Positions 22,928 to 32,526 of a stretch of 35,470 bases of DNA are shown piece by piece; positions within the stretch are counted from its first letter, which is position 1; each line of letters opens with the position of its first letter. This DNA comes from Puia dinghuensis (GTDB lineage: Bacteria; Bacteroidota; Bacteroidia; Chitinophagales; Chitinophagaceae): assembly GCA_026225275.1 (NCBI GenBank), contig JAMFSL010000284.1, forward strand, positions 1 through 35,470. The letters run 5' to 3'. The notes beneath the pieces are model-generated. The model saw only the letters and a list, made by a program, of their open reading frames with translations, made no database searches and was not told the origin of the DNA. Both the position numbers and the translations under genes were made by a program.

Positions 22928-24886
22928 TCATTTCACGATTACTGTTCCCATATGCCGCGTCAACTGGATTTCCAGCTCTTTCAGGTGCCGATGCGTCTGT
23001 AGCAGCACCATCAATTCTTCATCTTCATGCGGTTTGGCAAGATCCTGCTGATTTTCCTCCATCAGGCGTTTGATCTTGCGCAATTTTACATAGTGCATGG
23101 TGGATAGGACATCTTCACGATACAATTCTTCGGGTGTGGTGATCTTACCTTCATAATGATTTTTCCAATTGGGACTGATTTCCAGATTAAGGTCCATGAT
23201 CGAGACTGCGAGGGTACTCAATTCCTGGTCTTCGTGATAAAGAAAGCTCTTTGTGGTCGGCTCCTGGCCCTTTTCATACAAATTCTTATAGAGATCCAGT
23301 ATTTTCAAAAGCCGCTTGTTATCGATCATTTCATAGAGATCGATGCATTCAGCCAATATGTAGTCAGCCACGGAACTCTGCTCATCCCAGGCTTTCAACC
23401 CAAAATCCAGCAAGACCCTGATCATTCCTCTTTCATTTTGTTCGTGCCTGAGCAGCAGGCTGATCGATTCTTCGTCGGGCGGCAGGGTAGCATCCGCAGC
23501 CTGTGAAGTTCCAACACCTATTCCGCTCTCGCCTGTCGCGGCCTGAGCGGCTGCACGGCTTTCCTGTTTTTCAATCCTTCCGCGGATGAACTTATTGACC
23601 AGCGAATGAAGACCTTCCTCCTCGATGCGCAGGATCTCCGCGCATTGACGGATATAGTCCTGCTGCCGGGTAAAATCCTCTGTCTTATTGATTTTGGCGA
23701 TCGTCTCCGCCATCTGGTTCACCAATTCCGCTTTCTTGCCCGAATCGCCCGCGGCATCCTTCAGAGCTACTTCCAACTGGAAAAGGATGAAGTCTTTCTT
23801 GCCCGCCGCCACAAAATCCCGGAAGGCTGCCGCCCCCAGTTTGCGGACATAGCTGTCGGGGTCTTCTTTATCAGGGATCAGCACCAGCTTCACGTCGAGG
23901 CTTTCTTCCAAGGCCATGTCCAGCCCTCTTAAGGCCGCTTTGATGCCGGCGCCGTCCCCGTCATAAATGATGGTCAGGTGCTTCGTATATTTTTTGATCA
24001 GCCGCAGTTGATCCACCGTCAGGGAAGTCCCGCCGCTGGCTACTACGTTTTCGATACCGGCCTGGTGCAGGGAGATCACATCCGTATACCCTTCGACCAG
24101 CAAACATTCGTTTTGCCTGTCGATCGCCTGACGGGCCTGATATAATCCGTACAGGATCTTGCTTTTGACATAGATCTCATTTTCCGGCGTGTTGATATAC
24201 TTTGGCGCCCGGTCATTACTCCTGATAATCCTGGCTCCGAATCCGATGACCTTGCCCGTTTGATTATGGATCGGAAAAATGATGCGCCCCCGGTAATTAT
24301 CCATTGGTCTTTCGTCCCGCACCACTACCAGGCCGCTTTTTTGAAGATATTCCAGATTGTATTGTGCCGCCAGTGCCGCCCGGGCAAAAACATCCCGCTG
24401 ATCAGGACCATAGCCCAGTTGGAATTTGCGCATGATCTCTTCATTGAACCCGCGCTCTTTCAGATAGCTGAGGCCAATATCCTGTCCCTCTTCGGATCCG
24501 AACAGGGTATCGGAAAAGAATTTTTGAGCAAACGTATTGATAATATACAGGCTATCTGCCATCTGCTGCTGCTGCCTCACTTCCGGGCTGACCTCTTTTT
24601 CTTCTATCTCGACGTTATATCGGGCCGCCAGCCACCGCAGGGCTTCTGCATAGGAATACTTTTCATGCTCCATGAGGAAGCTGATCGTATTGCCGCTTCG
24701 CCCGCAGCCAAAGCATTTGTAGATTTCCTTTACCGGTGAGACGGTGAACGAAGGTGATTTTTCATTGTGAAAAGGGCAAAGTCCAAGGTAATTCACGCCT
24801 CTCTTCTTCAGTTTGACAAAGGTGCCTACGATCTCGATAATATCGATACGACTGAGTATTTGCTGTATGGTTTGGTTTGCGATCAT
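22928..24886 (-). CDS. dnaG: DNA primase
   Basis: A 652-residue primase that makes RNA primers for lagging-strand synthesis. The CHC2 zinc finger is Cys37-x2-His40-x17-Cys58-x2-Cys61. The catalytic core includes GYGPDQRDVF, GRIIFPIHNQTGKVIGFGAR, the TOPRIM glutamate motif LLVEGYTDVISLHQAG and the acidic IIYDGDGAGIKAALRG. The C-terminal helicase-binding region (about 440-652) is less conserved. The start is fixed by the standard N-terminus MIANQTIQQILSRIDIIEIVG. Upstream lie 186 bases shared with the divergent membrane-protein gene. Confidence 0.97.
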   Translation of the reverse strand: MIANQTIQQILSRIDIIEIVGTFVKLKKRGVNYLGLCPFHNEKSPSFTVSPVKEIYKCFGCGRSGNTISFLMEHEKYSYAEALRWLAARYNVEIEEKEVSPEVRQQQQMADSLYIINTFAQKFFSDTLFGSEEGQDIGLSYLKERGFNEEIMRKFQLGYGPDQRDVFARAALAAQYNLEYLQKSGLVVVRDERPMDNYRGRIIFPIHNQTGKVIGFGARIIRSNDRAPKYINTPENEIYVKSKILYGLYQARQAIDRQNECLLVEGYTDVISLHQAGIENVVASGGTSLTVDQLRLIKKYTKHLTIIYDGDGAGIKAALRGLDMALEESLDVKLVLIPDKEDPDSYVRKLGAAAFRDFVAAGKKDFILFQLEVALKDAAGDSGKKAELVNQMAETIAKINKTEDFTRQQDYIRQCAEILRIEEEGLHSLVNKFIRGRIEKQESRAAAQAATGESGIGVGTSQAADATLPPDEESISLLLRHEQNERGMIRVLLDFGLKAWDEQSSVADYILAECIDLYEMIDNKRLLKILDLYKNLYEKGQEPTTKSFLYHEDQELSTLAVSIMDLNLEISPNWKNHYEGKITTPEELYREDVLSTMHYVKLRKIKRLMEENQQDLAKPHEDEELMVLLQTHRHLKELEIQLTRHMGTVIVK

Positions 24887-25072
24887 TCCGGGCTCAATTT
24901 ACGCCAAAGCCGGCGCATTACCGGCGATGTAACCGGCTGACAAGTGATATAATGGTCGAACGAACAATATTGACAATGAATAAGTTGGCTCGACGGCATA
25001 GGGGTTTACCGTATTTTTTCTGTAAAACCGAGTAGTTTTAACCATAATAAAACTCCGTTTTTGGCGCTTTAT

Positions 25073-25855
25073 ATGCAAAATATCTATCCTTTGAAACCCG
25101 GCCCTTATTCGCTACCATATGCTGTCATATCCAACATTGCCATCGTGCTGTGCTTCATTCCTTTTCTGTTACTGGGCTGGAAAAAAATGCGACAGGTAAA
25201 TACCTATTGTGTGTTGGGCATCTATTGGTTCCTGAACGGGCTGGTCAATCTCCTGGCCCTTGATTTCGCCCATTTCAGCGTCAGCAATCTTTTTCTCCGG
25301 CAACTGAATATGTATTACAACCTGGCGGAAGCTCCGCTGGTGCTCCTGGCCTTTGCCTGTGCACAATCAGGTCGCGGTCGCCGGCAGTTACTGCTTGTCC
25401 TGCTACTGCTTGTCGCCGGCGAATCTTTTCTCACCGTGCTTCATAAGCATAATTTTCCCGCGACTACCGTGATCCTGGCGTTAGGATTGCTCCTAATCAT
25501 CGCTTATAGCCTGACGGGTCTTGTCCAGTATATTAAGAAGATGGAACATACCCGGTTTGAAAACTCCATGGTATTTGTTTACGGCTCGCTGCTATTTGCA
25601 TACGGAAGTTTTCTGATCATCTACATTTTTGCCCATATCCACGCCAGTGGGGGGGCGGAGAATGATACAGACAGCTTCCTCTTATATTATATAAGCCTGC
25701 TGTTATCTTCGGCCGTCACTTCCGCAGGGCTTTGGAGTTATGGAATAAGGAATTCCCATCAGCACGATTATTCCCTGCCGGATAATCGGACTTCTGATCA
25801 TCGCAATGATCATCGCAATGATCATCGGAGTCGCTATTCCTCATCTTCTTCATAA
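25073..25855 (+). CDS. Hypothetical membrane protein, about seven TM segments
   Basis: A 260-residue polytopic membrane protein. Hydrophobic stretches lie at about 16-36, 44-64, 76-96, 103-121, 128-152, 163-185 and 198-222, so seven helices are plausible. The C-terminal tail is hydrophilic and ends in His/Asp/Arg repeats (DHRN DHRN DHRS) and a run of serines. No enzymatic motif is visible and I do not recognise the family. ATG 25073 is preferred over TTG 25061. Its last 22 bases overlap the convergent small gene at 25834. It may have an extracellular sensor-like role; this is not supported by motifs. Confidence 0.75.
   Translation: MQNIYPLKPGPYSLPYAVISNIAIVLCFIPFLLLGWKKMRQVNTYCVLGIYWFLNGLVNLLALDFAHFSVSNLFLRQLNMYYNLAEAPLVLLAFACAQSGRGRRQLLLVLLLLVAGESFLTVLHKHNFPATTVILALGLLLIIAYSLTGLVQYIKKMEHTRFENSMVFVYGSLLFAYGSFLIIYIFAHIHASGGAENDTDSFLLYYISLLLSSAVTSAGLWSYGIRNSHQHDYSLPDNRTSDHRNDHRNDHRSRYSSSSS
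25796..25828 (+). repeat. 12-bp tandem repeat, 2.75 copies, at the 3' end of the membrane protein gene
   Basis: GATCATCGCAAT occurs at 25796-25807 and 25808-25819, with a partial third copy at 25820-25828. It encodes DHRN units. The number of copies changes the length of the cytosolic or external tail without breaking the frame. Confidence 0.8.
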
Positions 25856-26103
25856 TTGTAGGTGTCCTGGCTATCATTATAAATAGACTCCCACGCTTTT
25901 ACCTTATCGTCTCCCAGCAATTCGAGAATGTCAAAGATAGGATCGCTCTTTTTCTTCCACACTGTCAATTCCGTCTCGGCGTAACTGGATACATACATAC
26001 AATAATCCGTCTCCATGTTCACCCTGATCAAGCCTATAGGCCCTTGCTCCTTTTCCTGTATCAGGTAATAACAACTCTTTTCCAACAGCGCATACGAATA
26101 CAT
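25834..26103 (-). CDS. Small conserved-looking hypothetical protein
   Basis: An 89-residue acidic protein with many tyrosines (MYSYALLEKSCYYLIQEKEQGPIGLIRV, ending TYNYEEDEE). It has no signal peptide or membrane segment. I do not recognise it. The 3' end overlaps the convergent membrane-protein gene by 22 bases. The 291 bases upstream of its start up to the next gene hold a palindrome (ATTGAT-A-ATCAAT at 26312-26324) and the terminator of the next gene, and nothing else was found. Codon pattern is plausible for a real gene, but support is moderate. Confidence 0.6.
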   Translation of the reverse strand: MYSYALLEKSCYYLIQEKEQGPIGLIRVNMETDYCMYVSSYAETELTVWKKKSDPIFDILELLGDDKVKAWESIYNDSQDTYNYEEDEE

Positions 26104-26357
26104 ACATCACCTTTTTTTAAGATAAAACAATACAGATCAAACAATTCCTAACAGAAAAAATGGGTAGTATGTGGGTTTTGGCCGGCTGGACGAAAAAGCT
26201 GGAGTTAGTAAGGCTTTCCGTCCGCCGCACCACAAATTTACAATTTTTGCCGGATGCACGGACATATCTTCTACGCCCTTTCAGGCCTTCACAAATAATT
26301 AACCTTTATGCATTGATAATCAATATATTATAGCGTATGAGTTTTAAAAAAGAGAAT

Positions 26358-26382
26358 AAAAAAGGCCGCCTGGAGGCAGCCT
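26358..26382 (-). terminator. Intrinsic terminator of the carboxypeptidase-regulatory-like gene
   Basis: On the minus strand AGGCTGCC (26382-26375), loop TCCA, GGCGGCCT (26370-26363) with one G-U pair, then TTTTTT (26363-26358). It lies 13 bases after the stop of the 26395-26712 gene. Confidence 0.88.
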
Positions 26383-26394
26383 GCAACGCCAGAC

Positions 26395-26712
26395 TTATTT
26401 TTCAAGGGTAATCTCGCCGGCATCAGCTGTCTGGCCATCGCTGACCATGACGCCGTCTTTAGCGACATTTTTATAAGGAGATTTTGCCTCAATGATCAGT
26501 TTGTAGGCGCCCGGTTTTGCATCGGCTATCTCGTATGATCCATTGATGATGGGCGCTTTCAGTGTGTCGACAGCGGACTCTGCCCAGACACGTATGCCTC
26601 CGTCGGCGGGGATCACCGATCCCCTGATCGATCCGCCCCGGAAAGGCTGGAAGGCAAATGATCCTGCTATGACAACGGCAACAGCCGCTAACCGAAATAG
26701 AGTGATATCCAT
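26395..26712 (-). CDS. Secreted carboxypeptidase-regulatory-like small protein
   Basis: A 105-residue exported protein. Residues about 1-22 are a signal peptide (MDITLFRLAAVAVVIAGSFAFQ). The rest is one beta-sandwich of the carboxypeptidase regulatory-like type (GSIRGSVIPADGGIRVWAES...GSYEIADAKPGAYKLIIEAKSPYKN...). Such folds act as binding or spacer domains in surface proteins; alone its role is unknown. It is followed by a good terminator and stands as a single-gene unit. Confidence 0.8.
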   Translation of the reverse strand: MDITLFRLAAVAVVIAGSFAFQPFRGGSIRGSVIPADGGIRVWAESAVDTLKAPIINGSYEIADAKPGAYKLIIEAKSPYKNVAKDGVMVSDGQTADAGEITLEK

Positions 26713-26819
26713 AATTCAGCCATTTAGATGAACAATATGTTTTCCATCGCTACGGCAGGGTTACCGATTAACTTTTTGCAAGGACTATGCCACTTCCGGG
26801 CTGCCGACGAATTTTAAGG

Positions 26820-28331
26820 CTACGTTACCTGTCCTCCTTTTTCCAGCTGCAGGAACTTATCAATGCAGGTGGGGAGCTCCTGACGGTAGTGACTGACATA
26901 GATCAGCGTCTTATCGAAGGCCTCGCAAAGAGCCGTCACCAGCGATCTGAAATAGGCCGTTTGTTCTTCGTCTAACCCCTGGGAGGGCTCATCGAGGATC
27001 AGCATAGGCGGGTTTTTGATCAATGCCCGTGCCAGCAATACCATCCGCTGTTGTCCCGTGGACAACTGCGCCAGTCGTTTGGTGCGCAGGTCCTGTAAGG
27101 ACAATAGCTGCATCCAGAGGAGTGTTGTCTGTTCCTGTTGGCCGGTCAAAGGCCGGAAGAGGCCTATGGTATCGAACAACCCCGAAGCGATGACTTCTAA
27201 GCAGTTGGCGCCCGTATCGAAATAGAGATGCAGTTCCGGTGACACGAACCCTATTTTTCGCTTGATATCCCATATCGTCTCACCTGTTCCGCGCCGCCGG
27301 TCGAATAACCAAATCTCGTTGGCATAAGCCTGGGGATTATCTGCGGTAATGAGGCTCAGCAGGGTGGATTTGCCGGCTCCGTTCGGACCGCTGACATTCC
27401 ATCTCTCACCTTTCCTGACCTCCCAATTGATGTGGTTCAGAATGGTTGTCTCGCCGTATTTAATTGTCGTGTCCACCATTTTCACTGCGACCGAGAAATC
27501 GTTTCCGATCGCCTCATCCCGGGCCGCCTCTCTCAACCGGGTCAAAATATCGATATTCAGCCGTACTGTCGCATGGGGCTGTATAGTGTGATGGAAATCC
27601 GCTTTGGGTCCGCTGAAGGACCAGCGTCCTTTTTCCAACTGTCCGATATGCGTGATGCAATCGGGGATTTCCCTTGATGAGGTGATCAACAGGATCTGCA
27701 TGCCGCCTGCCGCCAGCCGGTTGATGATACTATGCAGGGTAGTCCGGCCTTCTGTATCCAGCCCCAGGAAAGGATTGTCGAGGATCAGACATTCCGGGTT
27801 TTCCAGCAGCGCTATGGCCAGCTGTACTCTTTTGTTCTCGCCATTGGACAATTGGATCAGTGGTTTGTTCAACAGGGGTCGGATATGTAGGCTATCCAGC
27901 CAGGATTCCCGACTTTTCGACGATTGACTTGCCAGAGGCGATGCCAGTATTTCATCGCCTTCCCAGCCGGCGTATTCTGCCAGTTCCTGCGCTACGGTGA
28001 TCGTCTTGTCGGCATCGGACGCATTGAACCGTTGCTGGTAGTACAATTCCGTGGCTCCCGCCTGGTTGCGAAATCTGTGCTGTTGCTCTACCATGGCGAT
28101 CCTGGGTTTTCCGGGATCGCTGCCGGTGGCTGTATCGGCAGGTTCGTTCATTTGCCCGGTGTAAAAATGCCTGCCCATCAGGGCGTGTGCCAATATGGTC
28201 TTACCACTGCCCGACTCTCCGGTCACGGCCCATTGTTCCCCCCGCCGGATCGTCCAATCCAGCTTGTCCAGGAGCCTGGCCCCGCCCATTTGTACGGTAA
28301 TACCCTTCAGGGTCATAAAAATATCAGCCAT
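26820..28331 (-). CDS. ModF-like ABC ATPase with two nucleotide-binding domains
   Basis: A 503-residue soluble protein of two tandem ABC domains, resembling E. coli ModF. Domain 1 (about 5-235): Walker A GESGSGKT (38-45), signature LSNGENKRVQLAIALL and Walker B LILDNPFLGLD, where the catalytic glutamate is Asn. Domain 2 (about 270-500): GPNGAGKST, LSTGQQRMVLLARALI and LILDEPSQGLD, which looks complete. No permease is adjacent. ATG 28331 gives the compact MADIFMTLKGITVQ start; the upstream frame to 28379 is less likely. ModF is linked to molybdate genes in enterobacteria but here no such neighbour exists, so the substrate is unknown. Confidence 0.85.
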   Translation of the reverse strand: MADIFMTLKGITVQMGGARLLDKLDWTIRRGEQWAVTGESGSGKTILAHALMGRHFYTGQMNEPADTATGSDPGKPRIAMVEQQHRFRNQAGATELYYQQRFNASDADKTITVAQELAEYAGWEGDEILASPLASQSSKSRESWLDSLHIRPLLNKPLIQLSNGENKRVQLAIALLENPECLILDNPFLGLDTEGRTTLHSIINRLAAGGMQILLITSSREIPDCITHIGQLEKGRWSFSGPKADFHHTIQPHATVRLNIDILTRLREAARDEAIGNDFSVAVKMVDTTIKYGETTILNHINWEVRKGERWNVSGPNGAGKSTLLSLITADNPQAYANEIWLFDRRRGTGETIWDIKRKIGFVSPELHLYFDTGANCLEVIASGLFDTIGLFRPLTGQQEQTTLLWMQLLSLQDLRTKRLAQLSTGQQRMVLLARALIKNPPMLILDEPSQGLDEEQTAYFRSLVTALCEAFDKTLIYVSHYRQELPTCIDKFLQLEKGGQVT

Positions 28332-28457
28332 GCTGCGAATGTAAGGATGGGACGGATATCCACAAGTGTAGAAATCCAATAATCTGTCTCTGATTTCGTT
28401 TGCCTATATTGCAACTTTTATCCAAAGCGGACTACAGGTCCACATCGTAACCCTTTT

Positions 28458-30359
28458 ATGGTAGAAAAAGCTAATTTATTCGAGTATAATGATGATAGTG
28501 TCAGAACCCTGGACTGGAAGGAGCATATCCGGCTGCGTCCCGGGATGTATATAGGCAAGCTGGGTGATGGCAGCAGCCCGGACGACGGGATTTATGTCCT
28601 CCTCAAGGAAGTGATCGACAACTGTATCGACGAGCATACGATGGGATATGGCAAGCAGGTGGAAATCGCCATTGACCAGAAGACTGTCACTATCCGGGAT
28701 TATGGCCGCGGCATTCCTCTGGGAAAGGTCGTTGATGTTGTCAGCAAGATCAATACCGGTGCGAAATATGACAGCAAGGCCTTTCAGAAATCGGTAGGTC
28801 TCAATGGGGTGGGTACGAAGGCTGTGAATGCACTGAGTAGCTATTTCAAGGTCACGGCCTTCCGTGACGGTCGTGAAAAGACCGCCGAATTCGCCAAGGG
28901 TGTCCTGACGAAAGAACATAAGGAAGCGAAGACCGATGAACCCAACGGCACGCTGGTCACTTTTATCCCCGACGAGTCGGTTTTCAAGAACTTCCACTAT
29001 ATCCATGAATATATGGATAACCAGCTGTGGAATTATTGCTATCTCAACGCAGGTCTGATCATGCAGTTCAACGGGAAGAAGTATGTGTCGAAGAATGGAT
29101 TGCTGGATCTGCTGCAGCGCCGGACCAATGAAGACGAGTTGCGCTATCCGATCATCCATCTCAAAGGGGAGGACATGGAAGTCGCGATCACGCATAATAA
29201 TGACTATGGTGAAGAGATCTTTAGCTTTGTCAACGGTCAGTATACGACCCAGGGCGGTACACACCAACAGGCCTTCCGTGAGGCTTTCGTCAAAGTGATC
29301 CGTGACTTCTACAAGAAGGACTACGAGGCTGCCGATATCCGGCAAAGCATCACTGCGGCTGTTTCCATCCGCGTAGTGGAACCCGTCTTCGAATCACAGA
29401 CTAAAACTAAACTGGGTAGTCTGTACATGGCCGAAGGCGGAAGCTCTATGAAGAACTTCGTGAATGACTTCCTGGCCAGGGAACTGGATAATTACCTGCA
29501 TAAAAACCCATCGACTGCAGATGCTTTGAAAAAGCGGATCGAACAGAGCGAACGCGAGCGTAAGGAACTGGCCGGCGTACGCAAACTGGCGAATGAAAGG
29601 GCTAAAAAGGCGAATCTTCACAATAAGAAATTAAGGGATTGCCGGTTTCACTATAATGAGGAAGCTACCGGCAAGGATAAGGAACAGATACTGGAAAAGC
29701 AGAAGGAAAGCACCATCTTCATTACCGAAGGGGATTCTGCCAGCGGCAGCATCACCAAGGCCCGGGATGTAGAACGCCAGGCTGTATTTAGCCTGCGTGG
29801 CAAGCCGTTGAACTGCTATGGACTGACCAAAAAGGTGGTTTATGAGAATGAAGAGTTCAACCTGTTGCAGCATGCCCTCAACATCGAGGAAGGCATCGAA
29901 GGGCTCCGGTACAACAAGATCGTTTTCGCCACCGATGCCGATGTCGACGGAATGCATATCCGCCTGCTGCTGATGACCTTTTTTCTGCAGTTCTTTCCCG
30001 ACCTGGTGAAGAACGGGCATGTGTATATCCTGGAAACGCCGCTGTTCAGGGTGCGTAATAAGCAGGAGACGCACTATTGTTATGATGAAACAGAAAAGCA
30101 GGCTGCGGTGAAGAAATTAGGCAACAAGCCGGAGATCACCCGCTTCAAGGGTCTTGGCGAAATTTCGCCTGATGAGTTTGCCCGTTTTATCGGCGCTGAT
30201 ATGCGCGTACAACCAGTGATGGTCATGCCGGAAACCCACATCCAGCAGATACTGGAATACTACATGGGCAAGAATACCCAGGAAAGGCAGGAATTCATCA
30301 TCAACAACCTGAAGATCGAGCTCGATCTGGTGGAAGAGACACCTGCTCCAACGACATAG
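28458..30359 (+). CDS. parE: DNA topoisomerase IV subunit B
   Basis: A 633-residue type IIA topoisomerase ATPase subunit. The GHKL ATPase has [10 protein letters not shown] and [10 protein letters not shown], then [14 protein letters not shown]. The TOPRIM domain has [12 protein letters not shown] and [15 protein letters not shown]. It removes catenanes and positive supercoils with ParC, which is encoded 2.6 kb downstream on the same strand. The Bacteroidota type has no GyrB-like insert. The start agrees with the family ([16 protein letters not shown] follows shortly). Confidence 0.95.
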   Translation: MVEKANLFEYNDDSVRTLDWKEHIRLRPGMYIGKLGDGSSPDDGIYVLLKEVIDNCIDEHTMGYGKQVEIAIDQKTVTIRDYGRGIPLGKVVDVVSKINTGAKYDSKAFQKSVGLNGVGTKAVNALSSYFKVTAFRDGREKTAEFAKGVLTKEHKEAKTDEPNGTLVTFIPDESVFKNFHYIHEYMDNQLWNYCYLNAGLIMQFNGKKYVSKNGLLDLLQRRTNEDELRYPIIHLKGEDMEVAITHNNDYGEEIFSFVNGQYTTQGGTHQQAFREAFVKVIRDFYKKDYEAADIRQSITAAVSIRVVEPVFESQTKTKLGSLYMAEGGSSMKNFVNDFLARELDNYLHKNPSTADALKKRIEQSERERKELAGVRKLANERAKKANLHNKKLRDCRFHYNEEATGKDKEQILEKQKESTIFITEGDSASGSITKARDVERQAVFSLRGKPLNCYGLTKKVVYENEEFNLLQHALNIEEGIEGLRYNKIVFATDADVDGMHIRLLLMTFFLQFFPDLVKNGHVYILETPLFRVRNKQETHYCYDETEKQAAVKKLGNKPEITRFKGLGEISPDEFARFIGADMRVQPVMVMPETHIQQILEYYMGKNTQERQEFIINNLKIELDLVEETPAPTT

Positions 30360-30458
30360 TTTTAGCCGGCCGGCTGCGGTGTGAGCATGGATCACCATGT
30401 GGATATCTTCACAGAATTTTGCCATTAAAGAGGTTTAAAATTGCGAAAACCTTTTTAT

Positions 30459-31310
30459 ATGAAGAAAGAATTGATTCACGAGTTGTTTGAAAAGTTTGAA
30501 CAATCCTGCTACATTTATAAAGATGTTGAATGCTGGAGTGCAAGAGAGTTGCAATTGCTCTTTAACTATTCCGAGTGGCGTAATTTTGTCAAGGTAGTCG
30601 ATAAGGCAAAAGAAGCCTGTAAGAATGTAGGCGAAAGGGTATTCGACCATTTTGTTGATCTCAACAAAATGGTCGAAATTGGAAGCGGTTCCTCCAGATC
30701 AGTTGAAGACATAGCTCTGACAAGGTATGCATGTTACCTGATTGCCCAGAATGGTGATTCCTTAAAAAATGAGATTGCGTTTGCACAAACTTATTTCGCG
30801 GTCCAAACCCGTAAGCAAGAGTTGATCGAACAGCGGTTACTAGATATAGAGAGAGTAATTGCCAGAGAAAAATTGTCTAAGTCTGAGAAAAAGCTATCCG
30901 GGATTATTTTTGAGCGAGGCGTAGATGAGAGAGGGTTTGCCGTAATAAGATCGAAAGGCGATCAGGCTTTATTTGGGGGATTCTCTACACAGGAGATGAA
31001 GAAAAAGTTAGCCGTCCCGGACAGCAAGCCATTGGCTGATTTTCTGCCGACTTTGATCATCAAGGCGAAGGATTTTGCCACGGAGCTGACAAGTCATAAT
31101 GTAGTGGAGAAAGATCTTAGGGGAGAGCAAATGATCTCTGCCGAACATGTCGATAATAACAAGGCTGTACGAAAGATGTTGGTACAAAGGGGTGTTAAGC
31201 CCGAATCTTTGCCTGCTTCTGAAGACGTTAATACGGTAAAGAAGAGATTGATGACCGAAGATAAAAAAATTTTAAAGGAAGTAAAAGAGGTAAAGAAAAA
31301 AAAGAATTAA
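30459..31310 (+). CDS. dinD: DinD-like DNA-damage-inducible protein
   Basis: A 283-residue protein close to E. coli DinD. Shared segments are ECWSARELQLLFNYSEWRNFVKVVDKAKEAC, DIALTRYACYLIAQNGDSLKNEIAFAQTYFAVQTRKQEL and GDQALFGGFSTQEMKKK. In E. coli DinD is SOS-controlled and inhibits RecA strand exchange. ATG 30459 is preferred over TTG 30441. The gene is visibly richer in A and T than parE and the following genes, which suggests acquisition by transfer. It lies between parE and parC on the same strand, 11 bases before the next gene. No SOS box could be identified upstream. Confidence 0.9.
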   Translation: MKKELIHELFEKFEQSCYIYKDVECWSARELQLLFNYSEWRNFVKVVDKAKEACKNVGERVFDHFVDLNKMVEIGSGSSRSVEDIALTRYACYLIAQNGDSLKNEIAFAQTYFAVQTRKQELIEQRLLDIERVIAREKLSKSEKKLSGIIFERGVDERGFAVIRSKGDQALFGGFSTQEMKKKLAVPDSKPLADFLPTLIIKAKDFATELTSHNVVEKDLRGEQMISAEHVDNNKAVRKMLVQRGVKPESLPASEDVNTVKKRLMTEDKKILKEVKEVKKKKN

Positions 31311-31321
31311 ATCATGATCGT

Positions 31322-32173
31322 ATGATCCATATTGTATTTCAACCCAAGGATGCCGAGGCGTTAAAAGCCTCTTTCCTGCTGGATGTAGGATTGGAGGGAG
31401 ACGTGCTGGTGATCGCTGACGATTTTGCGGTAGGCCCGCTGTCGGATCTTTACACGCCGGAAGGCATTGAAGCGCGTAAATCATGGTGGCGTGGAGTCTT
31501 GGCAGGCGGCGATATTGACGGTTCCGTCGACGACGGCAGCGTGGCCGACGACAACAATACCGTTGCCGCGCTGAAACAACGCTTGCAAAATGATCCGGCC
31601 GAGATCTGCTGGATCTGGGCAGCCCAGAATAAGCATGATGTCAGCGGTTATTACTGGCTGATGAGCCAGCTGAAAGAATTTCAGGGCAGGATATTCATTC
31701 TATACCTCAACAATCTTCCGTTCATCAGCGAGAAAGGGAATATCTTCTATCCGACCTGGTTGTTCGAGATCCCGGCCCGTGAATTCCTGAAGGCCCGCAA
31801 GCTGGCCAGGTCGATCACGCTCAGCGAATTCGAGATCGACCCGGACGAATGGACACGGCTTTGCCAGGAAGACAAGGGTGTGCGTATCCTTGAAGGCGGG
31901 AAGAAGCTATCTCAGCATTCCTATGACTACTATGACGAGGAATTGAAGAAATTCATCACCGGCGACTGGATCAAGGTCAATAAGCTGATCCATCAATTCC
32001 TGAACAAAGCCAAACAGACGACAGGGGATGCCTACATGCTGTGGCGGATCAAACAGCTGGCGGCGGCAGGCGAGCTCGACACGCAGGGTGAATTGAAGGG
32101 AATGAAGGACTTCGAGATCAAGGGGAAAGCTTCGGCACCGGCAGAAACGACGGCAACAACTACAACGATATGA
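31322..32173 (+). CDS. DUF1835/DUF3658 domain protein
   Basis: A 283-residue cytoplasmic protein. The N-terminal half (MIHIVFQPKDAEALKASF ... VLVIADDFAVGPLSDLY) fits DUF1835, and the C-terminal half (about 170-265, DEWTRLCQEDKGVRILEGG ... DAYMLWRIKQLA) fits DUF3658. The two domains often occur together; their function is unknown. A short acidic insertion (about 68-78, DIDGSVDDGSVADDN) and a Thr-rich C-terminal tail are peculiar to this copy. It overlaps the next gene by ATGA. Confidence 0.85.
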   Translation: MIHIVFQPKDAEALKASFLLDVGLEGDVLVIADDFAVGPLSDLYTPEGIEARKSWWRGVLAGGDIDGSVDDGSVADDNNTVAALKQRLQNDPAEICWIWAAQNKHDVSGYYWLMSQLKEFQGRIFILYLNNLPFISEKGNIFYPTWLFEIPAREFLKARKLARSITLSEFEIDPDEWTRLCQEDKGVRILEGGKKLSQHSYDYYDEELKKFITGDWIKVNKLIHQFLNKAKQTTGDAYMLWRIKQLAAAGELDTQGELKGMKDFEIKGKASAPAETTATTTTI

Positions 32174-32526
32174 AACAGCTGATCAAATGGGAGGAGGGAG
32201 CGATGTTCCTGCTCAGCATTGTTCTGCTCAGCCGTCTGCCCTACGCCTGGTATTGGTGGCTGGTCTGGATACTCGCGCCGGATCTCAGCATGCTGGCTTA
32301 TCTGGGCGGAAACAGGGTAGGAGCCATCGGTTACAATATTGTTCATCACAAGGCCGTGGCTATTGCGCTCTACCTGGTGGGCCTGTTCACGAGCCATCCC
32401 GCGCTGGAATTTGCGGGTATGATCCTGTTCGGACATTCCTGTATGGACAGAGCCATGGGATACGGGCTGAAATATTTCAGCGGCTTCCAGGACACGCACC
32501 TGGGGAAGATCGGGAAAAAACAATGA
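32170..32526 (+). CDS. DUF4260-like small membrane protein
   Basis: A 118-residue protein with about four hydrophobic segments (FLLSIVLLSRLPYAWYWWLVWILAPDLSMLAYL; AVAIALYLVGLF; LEFAGMILFGHSCMDRAMGYG). It matches the DUF4260 pattern with NRVGAIGYNIVHH and HSCMDRAMGYGLKY. Function unknown. It overlaps its upstream neighbour by ATGA (32170-32173) and its downstream neighbour by ATGA (32523-32526), so it is in a tightly coupled unit. Confidence 0.85.
   Translation: MKQLIKWEEGAMFLLSIVLLSRLPYAWYWWLVWILAPDLSMLAYLGGNRVGAIGYNIVHHKAVAIALYLVGLFTSHPALEFAGMILFGHSCMDRAMGYGLKYFSGFQDTHLGKIGKKQ

Noticed and set aside
25796-25828. CRISPR-like repeat
   Set aside because: The units are 12 bases, directly adjacent and in frame with a gene; there are no spacers.
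32187-32522. N-terminal extension of the VOC gene frame
   Set aside because: The extension overlaps the DUF4260-like gene out of frame; the VOC fold starts at the ATG at 32523, which also makes an ATGA junction.
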